Of a DNA stretch of 64,000 bases, positions 55,001 through 64,000 are shown piece by piece. Below the pieces are notes generated by a model. It saw only the letters and a program-made list of their open reading frames with translations. It made no database searches and was not told the DNA's origin. This DNA comes from Ridgeia piscesae (lineage: Eukaryota; Annelida; Polychaeta; Sabellida; Siboglinidae). The DNA lies in assembly GCA_025642075.2 (NCBI GenBank), contig JAODUO010000075.1, positions 82,501-146,500 on the forward strand. The letters run 5' to 3'. The position numbers and the translations under genes are program-made. Every line of letters starts with the position of its first letter. Within the stretch, counting starts at the first letter, position 1.

Positions 55001-58000
55001 AAAACATTTGGTGAACTTGCACGCAAGGAATTTGTATTACACCAACTGTTTATTTACTATGCAAACAAGATATATGTGGATCCAAGTTCTACGCTACCAA
55101 GTCTTATTCTTATTAATTTTATTGCAGATGGGTGTTGGTATCGTCTGCCAGGCGTTCTCTGCAAGTTTTCTAAGCATTGTGAAAGTTTCATTATTTAAAA
55201 ACTAAAATTGCCAAACAAAGGGGACAACTCAGTCGGAGACTTGACAAAGAGCAGGTTACTGGCTTATCAAAAGTCCAGCAACTTTTTATTTATGTGTGCC
55301 TTGTGTGGCCCACTTCCTATAAATCAACTCAGTGACCTTTACTTCACTATGTCTTCAACCACCAGTATTGCAGCTGTCACCAGATACTCTTAATTCAAAC
55401 AACCGCCCCTTGTTTTAGCAATCACCCTGCCCCTTTGTATCGCATGTTTACTTTGGAAGGTGACATTTCCGGTTAAAGTGGATTTGTTCCACCCATATGT
55501 GGCGGGTAGTTTGTGGCACCCTGACCTTGAGTTTACCCATGAATGGTGAAGGCTGCCAGGTTGTGGGGTCTAGGGCGCTGTGGTCACTTGCAGTACTTTC
55601 ACCTGGGGCAGCGAGATAACGGAGGTGATAAAGTCCAGAGCTACTGCCAAGTAGCCAGCTTGGCTTTGGACCCATTCACTGGGGTAACCTATGTGGTCAA
55701 GTTGTCTGACAAAACTTATCAACAAATTTGCTGTTTAAATGACAAGAGCAGTTGCTCTGTCATGAATGGACTGCCCCCGGGTGTTTGTGGCCTTTACAGG
55801 GTATAATCGTTTGGAGTTGGCTGTGACATATGTCCAGGCAGACTCATTTATTGTTAGTGTCCAGTAGTGTGGTGAAAAAATCTGGTTTAACTGTAGGTGA
55901 ATTAAGTTGGCAAATTACTTAAGCTGGATCGACTGCATTGTGCACTGGCACTATTTAGTTACTCAATTACTTATTAGTTGAAGTCATACTGGAGTTATTA
56001 CTTACTACATGGGTTGTATGGTAGCAATGTTCAAATTATATGAAAACCCAGTAATTAATTATCTCCCCAACTCCATGTTGGGTGTAAATTGACAAATGCG
56101 CTGTCAAATAAAAGTATTTTAATCTGTCATTGTGCAATGAATTTTTGGCACTTTGGGCTGATGTCATGTCATGTCATGTCACGCCCACCAATCAGTGCAG
56201 TCACTTCTCATTAAGACCCTAGACTTAATGACCACCACTATATTTATAGTGCACCTAGAGCACTGCTAAGATACTGCTAATGATGTCCTCAGTTATTAGT
56301 AATGGCCGCTGGTCAGGCTGTCAATTTGTTACTCAGGCTGGGCGGATTGGTAGAATGTATGAGTCTGGCTGTCTCCGTTAGTCACCGGAGTGCTGACTTT
56401 TGTCAGTTTGTCATTCCCTGGCTGTGGCGGCTGGTAATGTCTGTTTCATGTGTCATCCACATCAATCTTCTCTGTTGGAGGTATTCATTGGACTGTCAGG
56501 TGACCTACCATGCAATATGGGCCAGTGTTTCTGCATCTGATGTTTCAGGTTGGGTTTAAGCACATACCCATATTGATAACACCACTGGTCTAATGAATTT
56601 TGCAGTTAGAAATAACCCAGGTATGAATATTCTCACATGTGCAGTATTTCCAAATGTAGACACAATTATAAACCTCTACTCTTGAGTGACATTTCATTTT
56701 TCTTGTGACAACATGACAAGGCAGCATATTTTTAATACATTATATATAACATACAACTCCTGTATTATAAACTAATGCATTTTACAACACATTACATTAT
56801 TGTACGCCAAATCTCCCAACATTATGCAGTAAGAATTATTGATTCCTGTGCAAAGTGACAAGCAAGATGGACCACTTCCCTATTTTTCTAAGCCATATGG
56901 CTCAAGATATTCTTAAATTGTCACCTTATGGCTCTTAATATTTTTATTGACTATTTATAAGTAATGCGCTAAATATTACTCTTGTAGTTTTGAAATTATT
57001 CCTATGTCACATTGCCTCTTTGGCAGTGCTCTACTCATCCTAACTCCTCGCTCATAATTTTACCAGGGGAAGCACTGAGACTTGTGGGTGAAACATTCAC
57101 TCCTTCCAGCTGGCTCATGATGCCATAATGACTTGTGGAGTCTGACATATTAAGATGATACAAGATGTTGTGTGTAGATGTCAGTGAGCCTACAACTTAC
57201 AAGACTTCCTACTGCTGTCCAGACAGTAATCAGCTGCCAGGATCTGTTGCCATCAGTCTTGTTCTTGGGGGTTGGGTCAGAGATATCAGCTCACTAAGGA
57301 CTGTTTGAGATAACACATACAGTGTGAACTTCTCACTGAGATAGATGTCTTTCATGTGTGACTGTTGCATTGTTAAACTGGTGGAAGGGTACTCCAGTAA
57401 TTCCTACTGTGAGAACTTAAGATTGTAGTTAGGAAGGAGGACTAAACATGATTTTTTTTAGTAATATTAAAGACGAGAAGGTTAAGACATAGTTGTAGTG
57501 TCAATATAAAATTAAACTCTTGTCTTGCACCAATAACCATAATAACGTTTACATGGTAAAATTAGGGAGACTCAGTAGAGCTAGTTAAAAAAGAAATAGC
57601 ATGATTGCATATGATATTCATAAGAATATATTTCTGTTTGTGTAGAAAACAATAAATGGATGAAGCAACATTCTGCTAAATCATGTCTATGTAACTTTAA
57701 CTAAAAGTTAGTACTTGTAAAAGCAATTCGCTGTCAACATTATGTGAATGGACAGTTGACTGACAAGTCCCAAACATTTGTTAAAAATTGTCAAGTTTTG
57801 ATGAGCCAATGCCTTCCTTGTGCATCTGGAGCTTGTTAATTTGGATGGCAGTCTTGTCAAATCCTGTCAAAAGTCACAACTCATTTCCGTGATATGAATT
57901 TACTCTGTGTGTTTTTTCGTTTATCAAGTCAATAATTCACTTTCTGGGTTTATTAGGATTGGGCAATAATCAGACGGCTTCCTTAAAACACATAAAAGAT

Positions 58001-61000
58001 GCATGCACTCAACTAGGTTATCTCGGCTGTATTATTCATTAATAATTAAATGAATAAATCATAAACATTAATTTGCCTGGTTTCAGATTTTGTAAACATC
58101 AGATTGTGATCTTTAAAACACATGTGCACGGCTTGATACATAAATAGCGTAGGCTGATGTGAATGTACCGTTTTATTCCTGTTAGCAAGCCACAGACTTG
58201 AAGAGCCACAGGGAAATTCCATCAGTCTAACTTGTATCAACATATTCAGTCAGTGTTCGGTGAAATGGCAGAGTAACGCGCTGCAGCTTAGCGTCTAGAA
58301 TACCAAGTGCCAGTGTGCACGAATTAGATTGTCGTTCCTTTGCACAGAAACAGGCAAACAGTGCCTTCTGAATTAGGATGGACGGGATTTTATAATCCCA
58401 TTGGAAACTAGTGCCTGAATATTTCGGGAAAGTAGCTGTGCGAACTACTAACAACATAATAGATCAGTCGTGTAGAAAGAAACCCAGACTTTGGCAGGAA
58501 ATTGGTTGCTAGAACGTAATCCTGTTGCATTAGGTCTGGCAGAGATAGATGTGTCGTTGCTGTCATCCCTCACTGTGTCTCCGTGGAATTCCGCGGGAAT
58601 ACTCCTATTATTTCTGCACATGACCTTCTTCCCGTAAGATTATTGAAATATGATTTCTAAAACGAAACCTGACATGGCTTATCTGGTGGAGAATTTGCGT
58701 GTTCGCAGAAAAAGTCATCGGTTAAATATCTCATTCCTGTTCACCCTGGTGAGCAAGGACCACTTTTATCTCAACAGATTTCTTTAAATGAGATTGGAAA
58801 GCTGTGGCTTCAATGGAACGTAGCCCAGTTCCCAGGAAAGCGAGTGAGTAGATGTAATTAGCAGACTGTTGTTTGAATATTTAATGAAACATGACCCGTC
58901 ACATGCTCTCTGTTGGCAATGATGGCTCGTCTTTGAAGGCTGAACCTTTGAAACTGAGAAATGATCCCACATGATTAGGTTTGTCATTACTAAATGTGAG
59001 GGGAGTCCTATCATTAGTTGACTTTAATGCTGTCTGAGATGTTGGAATCATTTTGGTGTAATGACAGTGGAGCTGACGCAGTGTGGGGGGCCATTTGCGT
59101 GTGACTTCATTCAATCTTTCATCCGCTTTAGGAGGGTTTCTTTGATTGCAAACAAAGACTGCCTTGGCATTGTGCAAAAGCAGTTTGCTTCCTTAGAATC
59201 TGAAATGGGCTTTTTCCGTGTCTAACTGCCAAGATAACGCTGAAACTAATTTTGAAATATGTTAATTAGGCATGAGATGATAATATTATGGTATCATGCG
59301 ATCATGCAGAACATGAAGAACCATGATGCACATGTATGATATGATGACAGATTTGACTTCAAGATAAAGTCACTCTGCTTTGGATAAAATAGTGACCTAT
59401 TAAATTCACAGTAAAATATGCTATTTCATTTGAAATATACCTGTTACATGCCTCAAGTGACTTTTGTTTCTGAAACCGCAGCAATATTTCAGGGTTTTTT
59501 GACAGAGTACATAATAGGTTTATTAAGATATCTCAAACTTAACTACATGTTAACAATGAAAGCAAACTGTGCTTATTTTGTTTGCCATTTTTGCTGTATA
59601 AGCTTTTTATAATAATATAAATAATACAGTAAAAATAGTCTACATTAAAATAAATGAAAATGAATTTAACGTTCAATGTATGAGGGTCTAATTCTACTGC
59701 ACTAGGTGGTCCCATAGGGTGCCTAGAGCATTCTGGGTCCTTTTGAGGTCTACCAAGCATTAGATTAGGGTCAACAGTAGGGGCACAGTGTGAGGATGTG
59801 CAGACACAGATAATTGCCCCATCAGTGGGTGGTTTTGGGGTGGCAACACTGGCACTTTGATGAAAATCAGGGTCATCGAAGTACCTGTAGCTATACAGAT
59901 GATTGAGCGCTTGTTAAATGCTCCAGACAGTGTCACACACAGCTCGCAAACACTTAATAAAATTGACTTGATTGCCACTGGCTGGTGATTATACAGACTG
60001 AGTAGGGCTTTCTCTGGGGCTAGGGTGTGAGACTTGGGGTAGGATTACCCCATTGAAAGTTGAAAGGAAGTAACTAACACAGTATCAGTACATAAGGATG
60101 TGAGGAGTCAGGTTTAACTACCCTGTTTTACAGGGTCAGGCTTGAGGGGTGAAACCTTGTTCTTTCATTAGTTCCCAAAGGGGTAATAACTTTTGAACTA
60201 AGTGGATTGATTTAGCTGAAGTTGCCACCTTTTGATAAAACTGACCGGAAAATGGTGAAATAAATTTTCTTGCACTACTGGTTGTGACAGTTTTTTCTTT
60301 GCACTGATGAGAAAACTTTACACTTCATTTCTAAAGTTGATTATCACATAATAAATTCAGTTTAGTCACGTATTTTGCCATTATCAAGTACGCTTTGCTA
60401 GACCTGATAGGCATGGAACATACGGTTTTTCTCAAGTTTTTTTATTTTGCTGTTTAATCTGATATATTTTATGTTCAAAGCAGTAATCACAATTTACAAC
60501 AATATGTGCCATGAAATAACTTGTTACTTTTAATTATTTAATTTTATTATTAATGTTTACTGTATTTACTGTTTCTATTACTGCTCTTGGGTCCACTAGC
60601 CCTGTGGATGCCACATACCACAAAGTAATTGGACCTACACTTTTACTGCACCCACTGGGTTACCTTCAACTCTTATCTTAAACTTAGTACTTTAAAGATT
60701 GTGAGATTTTGTTACTGTTGTTTATCTGATTAAATACATAAAATGGTAGTGAATAAGCTTGTTCATATCTGATAATTACTTATGAAACTGCATGTTTAAA
60801 CCCATCCAGGCATATTCCTGGTCAGTGGGTGAGGGAGGGAGGTGTGTGTGGCGGTTGTCAACACAAAGCCAGTAAGCAGAACTATAATTTAGTTTGTTTA
60901 TGTAATTGTTTGTGACACTGTCTCATTTCAATTTACTTATGTAACTTTTTCCTGTGAAGCTACGTCCTACTTTAAGACATGGGTAAAATACTGAAACATG

Positions 61001-64000
61001 GCAATCCACCGTTTTTAGTAAAAACAACTCATAAGTAATGACAGCAATGTAGTACATATCGGAGGGTGTATATCATCTAGTAACAGCTTATTAATATACA
61101 AACCTTGTGTAAAATGCTTGAGAGCATTACATTGTATATTGATTGTCTCTAAACTAAAAAATCCTGAAGCAAAAGTAAGAGAAATTGTGAGAATTTTGCT
61201 GGTCGTGTAAACAAAATACATACTGGTTGTCTGACACAACATCTGCAGATGACAGGCTTGGTTCATAATTGGTGCTCCTTCTAGGTCACTGGGATCGTGC
61301 TTTATCTATGCTCAGGCAGCATGCGCTGGTGAAGATGTGAGAAACATCTTGTTTCATGATTATCCGCGGTCCCCTGCTGTTTTTCCCCTCCCAGGATGGT
61401 TTGTGGTCTGTGATCTCTGCTTGAATGATAAACATGAGCCTTGCCGGCATTCCTGGCGCTACGGCAGGATGATTCTATCCAAGCCAGTACTGCTGTCTTC
61501 AGTTTCTGGTTGCTCTCTGTATGTCAGCCCACCTTAGTGTCTGGAGGGTTTTGTTTCATTCTGATGGGCTGGGGCGGCCCAACACCCTGTGTGTAATGCT
61601 GCACATTTACCACTATTTAGGCAGAAAAATGTGTTGAGCGTGTCATTTAGTCGCTTTTATGTAAGAGTTTCATGATTACATTACTTGTTGATTACAATTT
61701 ATTTTGCTGAACGTGATGTTGTATTAGTATTGGCTAGTGATAAAACCAAGAACAGTTCCAGGTGTGTTCTGAAACATGCAAACTGCAAACTAGAACTAAT
61801 CATTAATGACTCCCGATGTAGAAAATAAAATATGTGATCTTTGCGTTTTCATTAAATGTTTTAGAAAGTAAATTTTGTGTTATGTTAATATATTACAAGT
61901 GTGTTACCAGTATAGAAATGTTTTTGAATTGTAACTGTTCTTCTTTTAACTGCTATGATCTTCTCACCCTATATGTACAAGATGAGGGTGGATGTTCATC
62001 GCCCCATGCCCTTTGCTCAATGAAAATACCTGTCACTCCCAGGGTGCCAATCAAGGTGGTAGGGGCAGACTAAAGGGGCAAGTCATCACTACCCCCTAAT
62101 GTCCAAATAAACATCCTAGATCAGTGAAGCGGCTAAGCCTGGTGCCAGTGTTAATTAGAGGTAATTAAAACTCCTGAAAGTGATCTGAGCATTTGCAGAC
62201 TATGTTATCAGTAGCAGACCTTTGAGCTGGTCCTGTCTACCTCAGGCCCTTGGGGCATGTTTGGGTGGGGGATGAGTTAAGTCTGGACACTGACCAGGCT
62301 TCTGTTGTCCAGCTCTGGTGGCCAAACAGCAGTGGGAACTGGGAGCCCAAAGTAAAATTGTCTCAATTTGTAGAGGAAGGATGTGGTTCCATCTCTGGGG
62401 TTTAACTTCACTAATTGGGAGTTCACTACCGGATGAACGGCTTCCTCCTTGACACCTACTGGGGTTGAGCGTCAACTGTCGTATCCTTTAATTTAAATTA
62501 ATTAACTGTGAGCTACCTCTCTCCTAAGGCATTCTTTGTCTTACAAATTCCTGCTTTAAGCTGGATATAGAAGATACGTGTAGAAATGTAGACACATCCG
62601 AAGGCAATAAAACTAACATTACAGATTGTTTACCTAACAAGAACCTTGAATATCATCACTGAAAATTGTAGATGGTGAATTTTTTTGAAGTCATCTAGCA
62701 TATCTATGGGCACACCACACCTTATTTGATTGACATGACAGTCATGATTTTAGAAAATAATCAAGCAAAATAAATCAAGCAAACAATCAACATCTCTGGA
62801 ACATCTGCCCAAAATTAAGAGATGGCCAGGAGCTTTTAAAAGAGATGTACATATTCCAGTCAGGTTTCTTGTAGGAGAAACAGTCTTACCGATGTATCAT
62901 GAAACAAGACAATGGTGCTTTGAACAAAAACCTGACCATTCAATGTATTTTACACCATCATAAACCATCCATTGTCTGTTTTTATCAATACACAAACCAT
63001 CCTGTGTATTCTGTGCCACAGGCTGACAAACCCACTCAACCATGGAATGATCAACTACATTAGTTCCAGTCTACTGCACAATGCTGGTTCAGAGCTCTAT
63101 AATATCAAAGGGAGTCACAAAATTGGAGCAGTTCACTTTTAATATTTCTTGTTAAACCAGATTTTTTTTCAAGACGGCTAGCTGTATTTTTATGGCATAT
63201 AAAAATGGGAAATTATTAAATGAAATGCTGCTTGACCCAAACAATATTAATGTACATGTGTGTTATATTTACCCACCAAGAGAGTTGAACAAATTATATT
63301 AGAATGCCTGCATTTTGCAATGTGTTGCAAGTGAAATGGCATACACCAATGGTCATACTTTGCTCTACCTACACAATTCAGACACTTATATGGAACAAGA
63401 AAATAAAATCTTGCAAAATTAAGATTTCTTGCATCCACAAAAAATTAAATGCTGTATTATTATATGACACTACAAAATGATGTTACATTCTGTGCTATAT
63501 GTACCCTCTGGTATAGTTGGCACAAACAGAAAGTTTAATCAATAATTGCTATGTGGTGATAATTTAGGTAATTTAGGTAATTGTTTTGACACAGTGCATG
63601 GTATAAGGTAATCGTGCTTTAGTGGCATTGGGTTGACATTTACCACATGCACACACACCCACTAACTTCCTGTATATCTTTTGCATATGCTTGTCTCCAA
63701 AAATATAAAGACGACACTGTACAACTTTGCATTGCAAGTAAATCGCCGCTGTTTGTGTTTGCAGTTATTGACGTACTGTTCTGTCATATTAATGGATTTA
63801 TGCTATGTTGGTATGTAATGACTAGTGCCTGTTTCATCCTGAACATGATATGTACACGTAATTGCATATCGATTCCACACAGTACAATCGCACTGAGAAT
63901 CAATATGTCTGTATTGGAACTCACATAGTGACATCATAATTCAGAATGTCTGGTTAGGTATTGCCAAACTGGTGTGGAATCTTCAAGGCAACGTAAAAGG
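52081..64000. other. Probable long intron or intergenic DNA, no exon firmly supported
   Basis: AT-rich and almost free of tandem arrays. Open frames at 52,570-52,932, 55,543-55,806, 56,302-56,559 and 62,242-62,475 have no recognisable domains. One candidate acceptor with a strong pyrimidine tract lies at 61,394 and opens a phase-compatible frame to a stop at 61,535-61,537, with four cysteines. An earlier acceptor at 52,152 would lead to a stop after about ten codons. A TGTCA run (four copies) lies at about 56,163-56,181. Confidence 0.45.

Overview
The window looks like AT-rich nuclear DNA from an invertebrate animal, most likely a lophotrochozoan or mollusc. The reasons are tRNA-derived SINEs with intact RNA polymerase III boxes, a decayed RTE-like non-LTR retrotransposon tail, a palindromic MITE, GT-AG splice signals and a very high load of minisatellites. 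Nothing looks bacterial: there are no operons, ribosome binding sites, CRISPR arrays or long non-repetitive open frames. The species call is inference from repeat style, not from a recognised gene.

Layout. From 0.7 to 40.6 kb the window is dominated by tandem arrays separated by short unique stretches. The main arrays are a 38-bp array (0.76-2.38 kb), a 23-bp array (3.8-4.4 kb), a 26-bp array (8.9-10.8 kb), a 27-bp array (11.6-14.6 kb), a second 23-bp array (16.1-16.4 kb), a 1.6-kb polypyrimidine tract (17.0-18.6 kb), CCGT tetranucleotides (21.0 kb), degenerate arrays (21.6-22.2 kb), a 25-bp array (22.7-23.1 kb), a 26-bp array (24.1-24.5 kb), mixed GATC/GTCG/CGGT tetranucleotides (30.0-30.5 kb), a third 23-bp array (33.0-35.3 kb), 7-bp repeats (37.3 kb) and a CA tract (40.35-40.64 kb). 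Several arrays have higher-order structure with long identical blocks, which points to recent unequal exchange. Dispersed elements lie between them: four copies of a ~300-bp SINE with a tRNA-Asp-like head, several copies of a second SINE family, a possible third SINE, a ~529-bp fold-back MITE at 15.3-15.8 kb, a ~190-bp hairpin element at 28.0-28.2 kb and a retrotransposon 3' end at 37.5-37.84 kb.

From about 41 to 64 kb the DNA is AT-rich and largely free of long arrays. The best support for a gene is here, on the + strand. A CpG-rich stretch around 48.8-49.5 kb ends in a good splice donor (possible promoter and 5' UTR exon). At 51,919-52,080 there is an exon with a good acceptor, a start codon, a signal-peptide-like sequence and a consensus phase-1 GTAAGT donor. 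Its downstream exons were not identified; the first coding intron probably runs for many kilobases, possibly past the window end. The protein family cannot be told from one signal-peptide exon.

Nearly all long open frames are translations of tandem repeats and are not called as genes. No new multi-gene system is visible. The most interesting items are the ~100-unit array carrying a GAAnnTTC (heat-shock-element-like) motif in nearly every unit, the MITE and hairpin elements, the SINE families including one insertion with an inferable empty site, and a perfect 24-bp palindrome between the candidate promoter and the signal-peptide exon.
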